A stretch of 64,000 bases of DNA from Coprinellus micaceus (Eukaryota > Basidiomycota > Agaricomycetes > Agaricales > Psathyrellaceae): positions 372,001 through 436,000 of the forward strand of contig OX596335.1 of assembly GCA_951394405.1 (NCBI GenBank), given 5' to 3'. Below are positions 45,039 through 56,868 of this stretch, in pieces. A model generated the notes under the pieces. It was not told the origin of the DNA and searched no databases. It was given only the letters and a program-made list of their open reading frames with translations. Numbering within the stretch: the stretch's first letter is position 1; every line of letters begins with the position of its first letter. The translations under genes and the position numbers were made by a program.

Positions 45039-45504
45039 AACGTTGAGATCTTGACCCTCCTTCACCGAGGTCTTTTCTGGGCTGTACGTGTCAAGAATAT
45101 CTGTTGGCGTACTCTAAAAGTTGGTCTATACACATGCAATTTCCGATGCGCATTCTCCGTATCACGAAAGTTTCCTGATTACCCTCAAGACCGCACTGCT
45201 ATCATTATTGGATTTCCCTGTATTTCTACTGTACTTGCTATCGATTGCTTTCCAACATTCCAAGCATATGGTCGCGGTCAGGAACAACAACATTCCACAC
45301 CTCCTGGGTCCTTGAGGGGTCGAGAAGCACGAAGCGCCTCTTTTCAGCCAATGGCAGTCGACTAGAGTCGGCGGTGCTTTGCTGCAGTATACCAGAATCC
45401 AGGTATATGTCTGCTTGTGGCACATGACAAGCTTGGATGGGTACCTATGGGTACACGGAGACGACGAAGTATTTTGATCCGTGTTTGATCCGTCAACACT
45501 ATAA
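45039..45504. other. Intergenic region
   Basis: About 470 bp holding the eL8 3' UTR and the promoter of the methyltransferase gene. Nothing else recognised. Confidence 0.5.
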
Positions 45505-46698
45505 ATGACCGCCGCCAGATTTTTCGGTGCGGCGATGATCCATCCCTCCCCCCTCCCTCCAACATCCTTCCTCCCATCGATCAAGGCCATCTCTACGACG
45601 CCGACTGCGAAGCTCCTAGCATGCATCGACAGATTACGAGCCGTCTACAACCCCCCAGTGCGTGGAACGCGACGACGACAAGCGAAATCTATCGGTGACC
45701 ACCGAGACGAGGAGTCGAGACTGTCGGAGTTGAGGGTGGACAGGTTCGAGCTGAGCTATGTCATGAACTGGCTGACAGCGCTCGTATCACGATCCTCTGA
45801 AGAAGAGGAGGATGGCCCGTTGTTGAGGGACGCGTCTGCGGTTCTGGCGTTGTGTGCTGGGTCAGCAAGCGCGGGTATTTTTACGAGAAGATTTGACTTC
45901 GCTTCCAGTCCATCAAGTGCAGGAGACTACGGGAAGGAAAGGGAGGGTGTTTCGGTGGTGCTTCGGGACGTACCCCTCGACAATGACGACTATGCAAGCG
46001 TCGGGGCGCAGACGTGGGGAGGGGCTTGCGTTTTGGGCGAGATGATCGTCGAGCACCCAGAGAGGTTTGGGTTGGGGGCCGAAGGAGGTGACCGGCCGCT
46101 CAGAATCCTGGAATTGGGCTCGGGAACTGGCCTCGTATCCCTCGTCGTCGCGAAAGCCCTCCTCAAGAAAGGGATACGCGCCGAAGTCGTCGCCACGGAT
46201 TATTACCCTTCAGTTCTGGAGAACCTTGCCACCAATATCGCTTCGAACGGCTTCGCCGACTCCCCAACGGCGCAGGATAGCGTATCATGCACCCCTCTCC
46301 ATCTGGACTGGTCCCAATTCCCTGACACACCTTTGTCGGACGTCCCAGAACCATTCAGGAAACCTTTCGACTTAGCCTTTGGAGCGGACGTCGTCTACGA
46401 GCCTCAACACGCCGAATGGATCAGGAACTCTCTGGAGAGGTTATTGGCGAAACCTACGGATGACAAGCAGGCTTTCTTCCATCTCCTTATCCCTCTTCGA
46501 CATACCCATACCGCTGAATCGGAGAGTGTTGAGAGGGTGTTTCCACCGCTCGGCAGAAATTCGACTCAGGAAGGAGGAAGTGGCGATGGGATTGGGAAGG
46601 GGTCGAACGCATTGAGGACCTACGAGAAGGAGATCATTACCTGCGACACGGAGTCGGGAGAGGAAGTTGTCTATGGGTACTATAGGATTGGTTGGTGA
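45505..46698 (+). CDS. METTL21/FAM86-type protein methyltransferase (Methyltransf_16)
   Basis: Intronless frame of 397 residues. The seven-strand SAM-binding fold is plain: motif I ILELGSGTGLVSLVVAKALL (about residue 200), ATDYYPSVLENLATNI for the acidic loop, LDWSQFPD, and the family's post-I signature FDLAFGADVVYEP (about 287). A W-G-A-C pattern precedes motif I (TWGGACVLGEMI), as in the lysine-methyltransferase group that includes METTL21 and FAM86/EFM3. These methylate Lys on translation factors, chaperones or other proteins. Which substrate is used cannot be decided. The approximately 150-residue N-terminal region before the fold is longer than in METTL21 and closer to FAM86. No targeting signal. 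Confidence 0.88.
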   Translation: MTAARFFGAAMIHPSPLPPTSFLPSIKAISTTPTAKLLACIDRLRAVYNPPVRGTRRRQAKSIGDHRDEESRLSELRVDRFELSYVMNWLTALVSRSSEEEEDGPLLRDASAVLALCAGSASAGIFTRRFDFASSPSSAGDYGKEREGVSVVLRDVPLDNDDYASVGAQTWGGACVLGEMIVEHPERFGLGAEGGDRPLRILELGSGTGLVSLVVAKALLKKGIRAEVVATDYYPSVLENLATNIASNGFADSPTAQDSVSCTPLHLDWSQFPDTPLSDVPEPFRKPFDLAFGADVVYEPQHAEWIRNSLERLLAKPTDDKQAFFHLLIPLRHTHTAESESVERVFPPLGRNSTQEGGSGDGIGKGSNALRTYEKEIITCDTESGEEVVYGYYRIGW

Positions 46699-47188
46699 GG
46701 GTTAGACGAGGGCCGATACGTTGGCACCGTATTTTCTGGGTTTTTTGTTTTTCTGGTCCGTAGAGATAAGGTAGATATAGATGGATCGTACGTTCATAGA
46801 TACCTTAGATGACTAGACTCACTACCATAGAACAGTGGAGAGGTATATGCTCCATATATACAGGCGTAGAGACTTTCCCGACGTTGGCGAGGCAGACTGT
46901 TTGTTTTATTGCAGAATGAGGGCTCAGCTGTTACGATAGTTATGCACGAAACCAGCAGACGAAAAGCAGTAGAAATACAGAGGTATGTATGTAGGTAATA
47001 AAATGCTCAGAGACGATGATACGGGAAAAGAGAGAGAGGAACCGAGAGAATATTTGTGTATAGGCTAAGTCGAAGTCATTGCGTGGTATACCAGAGAAAG
47101 TTCACTTGAAAAGAACACGGCGGAAAGGTTGAAAGGAAGCTGGAACACGGGAAACATCACGGGGTCGTCATCATCATCACACAGGCGC
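46699..47188. other. Convergent intergenic region
   Basis: Lies between the 3' ends of the methyltransferase gene and GCN2. It contains AATAAA near 46998 and A-rich sequence consistent with 3' ends. No gene seen. Confidence 0.5.
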
Positions 47189-50100
47189 TCAACTCAACGG
47201 CACAAGCCCCATCCTCTCCTCCTTCACACTAAACCCCAGCACCCACCCCCACCCTTCACTCTTCCGCTTCAGGAACGCTTCGCGCATGTGCCCCGAATAT
47301 CCTGCCTGGCCGGTAGGGAACATGCTGGCCATGTGCTTCCACGTCTCTTCCTCCGTGAGCCATGCAGAGGAGCGGCACATCGTGTCGAATACGGCTGTGG
47401 GGACGTCTACGGCGAGTGTGGGCATGCCAGCTTGGATGGAGGCTTTGACTTGATTGGCAGTTTCATACGCTGACGAAGGATTAGTTTCAGTGTGGGTTAA
47501 ATATGTGACAACGTTCGTACCTCTGTCACTCAATAGATGCTTGACATGCTTCCTCTGCTTCTTGATATCAGCGGGCAACAAGAGTTGAACCTCACTCGCA
47601 TGCGACACGTTGACGTCCTGGTGGTGTCCCCCATAAGGCGCCCCATAGTCCTGAGTATTCTGGGCGCCAGAGGTTTGCACGTCAATGCGCTTCTGCTCCG
47701 CGATATGGTGCTGCAACCAGCCGACAAGTTCAGCTCGAGACACTGAAGGGAGAGGTTAGTCGCTGAGTGCAAGTCATGGGTAGAGGCAAAACGTTCACTA
47801 ACCATCATGCTCCTGCCCGCTGAGGATACTCTTCACCTTGAACGCAGCCTGGGATCCTTTACCCACCCTCGGACGTGGACACACCGTGAACAGGATCCCC
47901 TCCCTCTCGCAAACACTCTCCACCCTCTCATACTCCACATCCCCAATAGTACTCTCGTACATCAAGTCCGCAGTGATCCCATGGGTCCAAAGGTTCGCCA
48001 CGACCTCCATTCGCTCCTGCAGATACCCTTTGTGATAGCTCACAACGTAGACATCGCACCGCCTGGGACTCCAGTACCCGAAGCTCCGTTCTTCCTTGAT
48101 CAGGTTCTTGACATAGCTGCTCTGGAATACTGCAAGTTGTGCGAGGATGCGTTCCAAGGACACTTGCAGGCCCATCGCACATAGTGGAGACGACGATACT
48201 GTGAGTGTTGACGCAAGGGACGCGACGGAGTCCGTCTTGGGTATCGGGGGAGCAGTGGATGCAATTGGGGTCGTCGCCTTGAGTGGCGAATGCCGAGCAA
48301 TGAGGTTGTCGTACCGCCCTCCAGCAGCAAGCACGTTGCTGGGCTTGCTCTTGTGGACCACTTCGAGGATCATACCGTCTCGGAAGTAGTTATGCTGGCT
48401 GCCTAACATCAGGGGGTGGATGGTGATGGCGCGTTCAACGCCGGTCCAGACTGCGTGCTGGAGAGTCGCTTTGAGCTCGTTCAGCGCGGGCTTGATGAGC
48501 GGAAGTAAAGGAGAAGCGATCTTCTCTAGCTTGGCGATGACTTCCTCCACGTCGTCCTCTGGTTCGTTTAACAGCTCTAGCTCGTCGACAACACTCCGGG
48601 ATAACCCTTTCTTCATCAAGAGAGTACGCTTCTGGGCCAGAGTGGACTTGGACTGCGTCAGAATCTCCACAACGGCGTTTCGTTGCTCAACAGCAACACG
48701 GCCCAAAGCCAACTCAACGACTACAAACGATGGCGTCAGTGCCAATGCTCGACGGAGAGATGCACTGGTCGTACCTGAGGAGTGAGAGACGTGGATATTG
48801 TAGGTTTGGCCGAGGTTAGGGAAGCTATTGAGGATATTGTTCGCGACGGCAATCAGCTCAGCGCCAGCAGCGACGGGTCCGTGCTCCAAGTCTTGAGTAA
48901 TAATGTCGAACACAGCAGCCTTCTGGATCAGCGGGTGACCTGCAACAGGGCTATGGTAAAGTCAGCATTGTTCAAGATTGAGTGAAATAAATAAACTACA
49001 CTCACTTTGGACGGTACACATCGGCGATATGATACCTCTTGATCCTAGTGACGTTACTCTTCGCCGCCAGCCTCGCGAAAGGAACGAGCAAGTTATTCGG
49101 CAGGCTCACAAGGTTCCCCATCCGATCGATGAAGGTCGCATGAGCCTGGTTCTTCTCGTCATCCTTATCAACCACGGGCATCAGCAAAGGTGGCTCCATG
49201 TCGACAGCACCGTGAAGCTTGAAGATTGTCGCCAAGCGATCTTGCGCGGCGCCTGTGAGCGAGAGGTATTCAGGACGCTCGAGGTCTTTGTCATAGAGGA
49301 AGCCGCGGGAGGGCTTCGTGGGCTGGTTGAACAGGAGGGAGAGCACGGCTTGATGGTGTGGTGTATCTGGTTTGGCTACGGATCGTGCGTACGTGAGAGG
49401 GAGCACAGGTGAGAGGGGCCGAGAGACGTACCCATCATGTTGAGAGCTTGGTTGAAGTACTCATCCTCAACGCGAGGTGGCAGCAGCGGGCTCTGCGAAA
49501 GATCAATGGCAGTCGGCCTCTTGTCCGGGTCATGCTGCAGCAACCAGGTAATAACTGTTCACGAATCTTGCTGTCAGAGACACATACGTAAGAAACAAGC
49601 ACGGAGACACGTACTCTCTTTCTGCCGTGTGCGGTGGGGTTCCCAGGACGGAGGGAAGAAAATACCCGGCTTCCTCAAGTTCTCCAGAACCGCGATACGT
49701 TCAGCCCCCGTTGTGAACTTGTAGTTCATTTCGAAGAACACAACCCCGAGACTGTACATGTCAGCCTTATTGTGGTTGCGAGGTCCTCGCCGTCCCGTCT
49801 GTTGAATCTCAGGTGCGATGTACAGGCGCGTTCCAACCTCTATAACACGGCACTTTCAGTAACGTATTCTAGAATGCCATGCTGAAAGGACCCACCTAGA
49901 GTCATGTCACCATCGAAGGTTACCACATTAGGAGCGCAATCAGATGGGTCAACTGCAGCCAAACTGGATGTCGCGAGGCCGAAGTCTCCAACCTTACAAT
50001 CTCCGTTGGCGTCGATGAAGATGTTCGTCAACTTGATATCGCGATGCAGGATTCCCAGGTTGGCCATGTGCACAAGGGCGTCGATGATCTGATGGAAGAG

Positions 50101-52955
50101 CCGCCAGCCTTCGTCTTCCAAGATGCCTTCGTCAACGCGCTATGAACTCACCGTCAGGACGGCACGAACGGGATTCAAAGCACAAACGTCCTCTTACCTC
50201 TTTCAGCGTCTGCCTCTCAACGAATTCCTACGCATGGCATTCGCATAAGCAGGACGTTCCGCTCGACCAAAACGGGGGCACATACCATTTGAATATACAG
50301 CGTCCTCGTCGCCGGCGGCACACTCTCCGACGACAAACCCCTGCTATGGTTGACCGCCCCGGGTGTGAACAGGGTATCAAACAGATCCTCCTCATCCTCA
50401 CTACTCTCCTCTGACCCCGGCGCGCTCCCACTCCCCTCAAAATGAATGCTCGGGAAGCTACTCTGCGAACCACTCATATCATCCGAAAAATCGTCCACAT
50501 CGATGTTCAGCCCAAACCCCCCATTCACCGGGAGGAACCGCTCGTCCAACGTCGACCTTCTCCTCCGCGAGGTCGAGACGGACCCAGCGTCTTCGGTGTA
50601 GTCTTCCATAGAATCTTCGTCTTCGTCTTCCTCCTCTGACCCGACGGCGGAGGTGGCGACGGAGTTCTCTGCACTAGAGTCGTCGGAGACGGTGGTAGAA
50701 GGCGCTTCAACCGTCTCAATCCATGTGGTATAGTACCGCACGATGAAACGGTGGTTGAGCCGGCTTAATGCATTGACCTCGCGCATGATCTTGTTGTCAT
50801 TCTGCATCGTCTTCAGTCGGACTTTCTTGACAGCGTAGATACGGCTGTCGATCTTGTTCCGCGCCTTCACGACAGACCCAAACGCGCCTTTCCCCTGGAC
50901 GCGTCGTTAATCACCCTGTCGGTAAAATGCGAGTAAACACTTACCAAAAGTTCGAGTTCCTCCCAATCATCTTTCCACCGACTCGCGTGCCTCTGAGCCT
51001 GTCGCATTGCCCGCGTTGCAAAGTATTCAATCTCCGGGGACCCATAGTACATGCTCGGGACTGGCGTCCTCGGGTCGAAAGTCTCCATGCCAGACCGCGC
51101 GCTCATGGATATGGGCATGGTTCGACTGTTATGTGGGGTTCGGAAGGTTTCTTCGGTCATGGACGCCTCAGCCAATTCGGATAGCAGGGACATGCACGAA
51201 ATGCCGTTCTTCTTGCTGTCGACCAACATCGTTGTAGCCTGCCTCGAGAGTGCGGGCGACATCGAGGCTGACAACGAAAATTGTTAGCATGGTGATGAAG
51301 TGTAAAGGTAACGAAAGACATACAAGCATGAATGGCGGACTGGACATCACCGAACCTCTCCGAGACATCCAGACCCATAACCATCTCCAACAACACGATT
51401 CCGACGTTATGGATGTCACGTCGCCGTGTATATAGGAGCAAACTCTCGTTCTTCGCGTCCCTCGACAGCCATCCATCGATACAAGGCGGTTCTTCAGGGA
51501 CGGGAGGCACATGTGGACCGAACGAGTTAGAACGGTGAAGGTCGAGCAGATGTGTATGGAAAACAGCCTTGCCGAGCTTGATGATCTTGTGGTAAGGGTT
51601 GTCGCGCGCAGCCGCTAGCCCAATAGCCTTCGAGTCGACCCCCCGATGGACGAGGCTACGCTGGTGCAAAGCGTTGAGCGCCTTGAGGATCTGCTGGAGA
51701 TAATGCGACGCCCTATCCTCGCGCAGGGAATGTGAGTCGCTCAAGACGTCGTGCAGGGAGACAGGGGGCGCTTGTTCCATCAGGATGATGAGCTGGGCAG
51801 GGTCGCTGGAGTGGGGCAGGTTGAGCTTGACGGCGAAGACGCTGACGAGGTTCTCATGTCGGATGGCAGTAAGCTCCTTGATCTCTTCCTCTGTTTGCTT
51901 GAGTTTCTTGCGGCCTTGACTGGTGGAGTAGTACGAGGACTCGAAGGTGTATATGTGGAGTTCGAGGGGCTGGATGTGCTTCAAGTCGTCGCAGACAGGT
52001 TCGGCGAGGTATATTGTTTCGAGACCGACTGAGAAGGGTCAGAAAGCCATGCAGACAATTGGTGGAAGTTGATACGCACCTCGCCTAGGATGGAAGAGCT
52101 TCACCGTATTGAAGCGCACACCATCAATGACAATGTCATGGCTGAACGTCTCCAACGGCGTATCACCCAACCACGGCACCTCTGTCGTCTCCGAGTTCGC
52201 CCTCTTCCTCTGCTTGTACTGCTGCTCCCTCTCCAGTAGCTGGCGGAGTGCGTCAGCTTCGATCTGGGCCTCGAGTTCCTTGGCTTCACGCTCTCTGCGC
52301 TCCTGCTCTCTCAGAGCCTCCTGTGCCTCACGCTGTTTCCGTGCTTCTTCTTCCTCCTTGGCGCGTTTCTTCATCTGAATGGCGAGGGAGCCCATGACCT
52401 CGTTGGGTGGCGAGACATTGTCCACGAGCCAGTCTTGGCACATGTTGGCGATCTAACAGCATGGTCACGGACTTGTGGTACAAGGGGGATAGAGAATACG
52501 CATACCGTGAACACCATCTCATTTCCCCTCTGTTTCTGTGCCTCCCCATTGATGTAGTGCTGTAGTTTAGATACCTGGTCATTTGAAAGACCCTTGGCGG
52601 GCTTCCGCAGTGTAAAGGTTGGACAGGCGAGGAGAGGATATGTCTTGGGTAGCCTGAAAAGTACGAGTCGAGGTCAGGCCAAGGAGTCATACATCCTGTC
52701 ACTGATGAACGTACTTGACGTGCAGATCCACGATAATCTTATCTGGGCATTCTGAATGGGTTATTCGTATCACGAATTCGTGTAGACGGACTGCGGCCTG
52801 TTCAATGTAAACATTCAAACCGGGAACCCACAAACGCTTGATTGAGCTCCTCGTACCTTCCACGCCTTGGGCGGGGCACTATCGATAAAGTCATTCCCAA
52901 AGATCGATTTGAGTGCCGTAATTTCGAGCTGCTGCGATTCTTCGTTCGAATCCAT
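47189..52955 (-). CDS. GCN2: eIF2-alpha kinase GCN2
   Basis: Sixteen exons starting at 52955 (52955-52857, 52797-52715, 52653-52506, 52452-52080, 52028-51324, 51267-50945, 50894-50286, 50227-50198, 50139-49896, 49839-49615, 49554-49432, 49375-49006, 48950-48775, 48720-47803, 47742-47521, 47469-47189). Every phase fits, giving 1642 residues, normal for GCN2. Order: RWD domain (residues 1-120), charged linker, pseudokinase (about 240-500, HRG instead of HRD), kinase (GKGAFG at 578, AVKKV, long acidic insert about 645-770, HRD 822, DFG 842, GTRLYIAPE), HisRS-like domain (about 990-1480) and C-terminal ribosome-binding region. It senses uncharged tRNA and stalled ribosomes through the HisRS-like part and phosphorylates eIF2-alpha. 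The 30-nt exon 8 encodes EFVERQTLKE at the hinge. ChaC lies next upstream on the same strand. Confidence 0.97.
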
Positions 52956-53450
52956 CAGTCGTCGCGTTCACTGCTAATCCTATAGCAGTTATCTGGAGGA
53001 TTGAAGTCGGTTCGTCGTGCGGCGTATTCCTAGTGGCTCAAAGAAGAGGGCCAGAAATCCCGAACAAAGTGAAGGTGAAAAGAGATAGAGGGCCAAATGG
53101 ACCTCAACCGCCTCAAGCCTTCATGACTACTCAGGGTGTGGTTAAGGAGGTTGTGGTGGTCAGAGAGAGAGATGTGATTGTCGGGCTCTTGCATCACTGC
53201 GCGCAACGTGCCTGATGCACGGTCTAGAAGGGGTTACGCAGCATGAATCAAACTGGCTTCTATCCCGAAACCGCCGGGATCGCTGGGTGTTATTCTTGAG
53301 CTCGGAAATGACGGAAATATGGCTCGTGAGGAGATGTAGGGGATGAGGGGGAGATAGTGTGTGTTAGGTTGACTTAGGATCCAGAGTAATTCTCAGGTAA
53401 TGATACAGTTCGTCCTTCGCAGATAGCGCTTATCTCGACAAATGATATGG
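52956..53450. other. GCN2 upstream region / ChaC 3' region
   Basis: About 500 bp between the GCN2 start and the ChaC stop. No TATA box or consensus Gcn4 site was seen. No gene. Confidence 0.45.
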
Positions 53451-54641
53451 TTATTGAGAAGTTGCTTCCGAAGCCTGTGCGCCATCCTTTTGCTTTACGA
53501 GCGCCTCCAGGGATATCAGGTTGACGTGGAGAAGAGATACAGTCAATGGCCACGAACCTCGAGAGAAAACAGGTGCGCGTCCCGTGACTCTGGCGATAGT
53601 TCTCGGACGGCATCTGCCAGTCGGTATAGGTATTCTTTGTTGGGGCCAGAAGGGCCAACGCTCCGCCAGATCGTGTTTGAGAGCTCCGGAAGGGGCTCGG
53701 GGCCAACTGCGGGGTGAAAGATCGTGGGCTTTGCGGAGGGGGAATTGGGGGTGACTTACTGAATGAGGGGTTGTCATTGCGCCCAACATAACACTGTTGG
53801 ATGGACGGTTAATTGCCCTCGCGTCTATGGGGCAGGTGAAGCGTACATAGGCCTGAATGATCGGCGAATTAGTACGAGGACGCTGAAGGTAACTAGGTGA
53901 TACTTACATTGTGAATTAGTACGACATCTTTCCCATGTTCGTCATGGCCATAAATATCCAGAGACTCCATGGTATAGCCATCCTATCGAGAGCTAGAGGT
54001 GAGCTTCCGGGAATATAAAGTCCCAGTCTGTACCCACCTTCTCTCGGTAATCTAGAACCATCCTGGACATTAGACAATAGATTAGGGCCCTTCCGAACGT
54101 ACCCACCTAAATATTCGCGAACCTCCGCAACATACGCGGGGTCTATCGTATAAGCGACGCCCCACACCGTGTCGTCGTCAGGGAACGCGTCCTACGGAAT
54201 ACCTCGTTCAACGCGCAAATCTCGACTATAGCACTTTCCGGGCATACTCACCGACTGAGAGAACTTGTCCCAGTCCTCTTTGTGTACCAGAGTCACCACT
54301 CTTCCTGGGGCCTATTAAGGCCAAGGAGTCTGACAATGGGCATATTGTCGAACCCAAGGCGCTAAATGAACATACCTCGGGAGTACCGCGATGGTCATGC
54401 GATTTCTGTGCAAACCGTCGTACATACCCTTTGAGGAACCCAGGAGCTATAAGACATCGCATGAGCCCCCTGCACACCCTGAAATATAAGAAGTGCTGTC
54501 TAACTCTTCTTGATAACATGGGGTGGAGGCTATCCACTTTCAGTGTAAGCCAAATCTTGTTCGATGAACTTGAATGCACTTCACCTTGAAGATGAGGGAT
54601 CCGTATCCGAAGACGATGAATACTTCCGCATCAATAGCCAT
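53451..54641 (-). CDS. ChaC-type gamma-glutamylcyclotransferase (glutathione-degrading)
   Basis: Nine exons: 54641-54580, 54478-54376, 54311-54252, 54191-54107, 54051-54038 (14 nt), 53982-53908, 53793-53760, 53706-53558 and 53504-53451; phases close to 211 residues. ChaC hallmarks: VFGYGSLIFK at the N-terminus, APGFLKGYVRRFAQKS, DHRGTPEAPGRVVTLV, WGVAYTID, DYREKDGYTM with the catalytic Glu, CYVGRNDNPSFIGPEPL and GPSGPNKEYLYRLADAVREL. The enzyme cleaves cytosolic glutathione to 5-oxoproline and Cys-Gly. The 14-nt microexon encodes DYREK, so it carries the catalytic Glu. The exon 1/2 junction (GTGCAT donor at 54579, acceptor before 54478) is the only one I found that keeps frame. The gene is divergent with TRM2. 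Confidence 0.93.
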
Positions 54642-55005
54642 TCTATCAAGATATGGTCCTCAGGCTCCTGGGGCCTGGAGAGTAATATATGGCAGCAGGA
54701 CGACGTCGGTGTTCAAGGTCAAGAGTAGCAATCGCAACTTCAATTGTGGATTGTGCCATTGGTCGGAGCCTCAAATCGCCGGCCATCAATCTGAACTCGG
54801 CATCTGTTGGCGCCCAAGAATAATATTATTTCTCCAAATTGTGACCTCCATCTCCCTCTCCCTCACATCTAGTATCTGGTTTGCAAAGTCCCTTCGAAAC
54901 CGTTTAACCACTCTGACGTACACGAAGGTGGCGTTCAGAACTCTTAAAAACTTCAGTTCTCTGTTACGACCGCTACGAACACCCCGCATCTCCCAAAGGC
55001 GAATT
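54642..55005. promoter_or_regulatory. Divergent promoter region of ChaC and TRM2
   Basis: 364 bp between two divergent start codons. It holds an ATTGG (inverted CCAAT) at 54758-54762 and a TGACGTA motif, a CRE/bZIP-like half, near 54912. Both are short and only suggestive. Confidence 0.35.
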
Positions 55006-56868
55006 ATGACCAGCGCTGAAAGACTTGGGCAGGTGCGCACCCTGTCCGACTCGGAACAGGAATTGCCAGCTTCAAAGAGGCCTCGAATAGAACCCATCGT
55101 GGAGGTCTCCGAGGCCAAGAACTTGAAGGCACTTTCTGCAATCAAACCAGCTACGGTCGTCGTTTCTGAAACCACCAAGCCGGGAGTGAAGAAGGAGGGC
55201 AAGAAAAAGCAGTCGAAGAAGCAGAGGAAGAAAGGTCACAACCTTCCAGAGCCATGCTCACCGGAGGATGTGTTGTGGAAGGATATTGTCCTGGTGTTGG
55301 GTCAGGAAGCGGTGGATGAAGCGATCGAGGCAGGGAACGATGTGGAGTCGCCTTTGGCGATCCATGATGAAGTTGAGGTGGAGGTGAGGATGCTAGGCTC
55401 GAACGGTGCGTGTTGTGGATATTATCTTGCGTTTCGCGACATTAAACCTATTATAGGAGAGGGAATTGCTGTCCCGGTGGATTCAAAACGGCCATGGGTT
55501 GTTGTAGTTCCCCTCACACTTCCCGGGGAGCGGGTTCGGACACGAATCTACCGCCACGCACGACTACACTCTGTCGGAGACCTCCTCGAGGTTTTGACAC
55601 CAAATGCGAGCCTCAGGGATATGCCACTGGTTCAGTGCAAGTACTTTGGGTCGTGTGGTGGTTGCCAGTACCAGGTCGGCGCAATGATGTCGTTTTCGCT
55701 GCAACCCTCCGGCTAACTTAGTCCGACATAGATGCTCTCATATGAGAACCAGTTGGCATTCAAGCGGGATGTCGTGGTCAAGGCGTTCCGCAATTATTGC
55801 AGTGCGTGTCGTCCCCTTCGTACCCCCCGCTTCTTTACCTAACATTTCCCTTTAGCGATCCTCTCAGAACAAATGCCCACTATCCAGCCTACCGCCCCAT
55901 CACCCCTGCAATACGGCTATCGCACAAAACTGACACCTCATTTCGAGGGTCCATCGAAGAAGATTCAAAAGGGACCTCGACCACCGACGACGGAACAGCC
56001 TGACTGGCTTACAATCGGATTCAACAAAGTTGGGACACGGAAAGTCATGGACATTGAGGAATGCCCCATCGCCTCCCCCATCATCAACAACCAAATAGGC
56101 CCAACACGAAAAGAGATCATCGAGAAGAGCCACACCTACACCAAAGGAGTCTCCCTTCTCCTACGAGATTCGCTAGACACCTCTGTGAACACCGAAGTTG
56201 ACCATCTCTCCGACGCCTTTAACAAGCACGTATGCGTTACCTTGCCCAAGGCGACGTGTAGAGAACGCGTAGGGGACTTCATCTTCGAGTACAACGCCGG
56301 CTCGTTCTTCCAAAACAACAACGCTGTCCTCCCTCCTCTCACCAACTACGTCCGTGACGCCATCTTTCCTCCCTCCGCCACCAAACCCTCCACACTCACG
56401 CACCTCGTCGATACCTATTGCGGTGCCGGCCTCTTCGCCATCGTCCTCTCCCCTTACTTCCAAAAAGTCGCCGGCATCGAGCTGTCGCAAGACTCGATCA
56501 AATGGGCGACGCGTAATGCAGAGATCAACCACATCTCCTCGGACAAGATATCCTTCCGCTCTGGCGACGCAGCGGAGATTTTCGCTGTCGTAAAGGAGTT
56601 CCCGAAGGACGAGACCGCAGTCTTGATCGACCCGCCGAGGAAGGGAACCGATGAAGTCTTCATTGACCAGCTCCTCGCGTTCGGCCCGAAGACTGTCGTG
56701 TACGTGAGCTGCAATGTGCACACGCAGGCCAGGGACGTTGCGATGATTATGGAGAAGGGATTGAAGGAGGGCGTGACAAAGTATAGGTTGGATAGTGTGC
56801 AAGGGTTTGATTTGTTCCCTCAGACGGCACATGTGGAGAGTGTGGCCGTGTTGAGGAGGGTGGATTGA
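55006..56868 (+). CDS. TRM2: tRNA (uracil-5-)-methyltransferase, TRM2/RumA type
   Basis: Four exons, 55006-55405, 55457-55674, 55732-55801 and 55856-56868, with 51-57 nt introns; phases close to 566 residues. A basic N-terminal segment is followed by a TRAM-like region, then a CX5CX2C set (CKYFGSCGGC, Cys194/200/203). A fourth Cys in EECPIASPIIN (about 298) completes a pattern that in RumA binds a 4Fe-4S cluster. The SAM fold includes VDTYCGAGLFAIVLSP and IDPPRKGTDE, and the catalytic nucleophile is in YVSCNVHTQARD (Cys at about 511). The enzyme makes m5U54 in the T-loop of tRNA. The first intron is 51 nt and in frame, so an unspliced form would keep frame. A Lys-rich stretch near residue 65 could act in nuclear targeting. 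Confidence 0.94.

Noticed and set aside
53760..53880. Coding extension of ChaC exon 7 upstream to 53852
   Set aside because: That frame does not match the family; starting exon 7 at 53793 gives CYVGRNDNPSF and keeps all phases.
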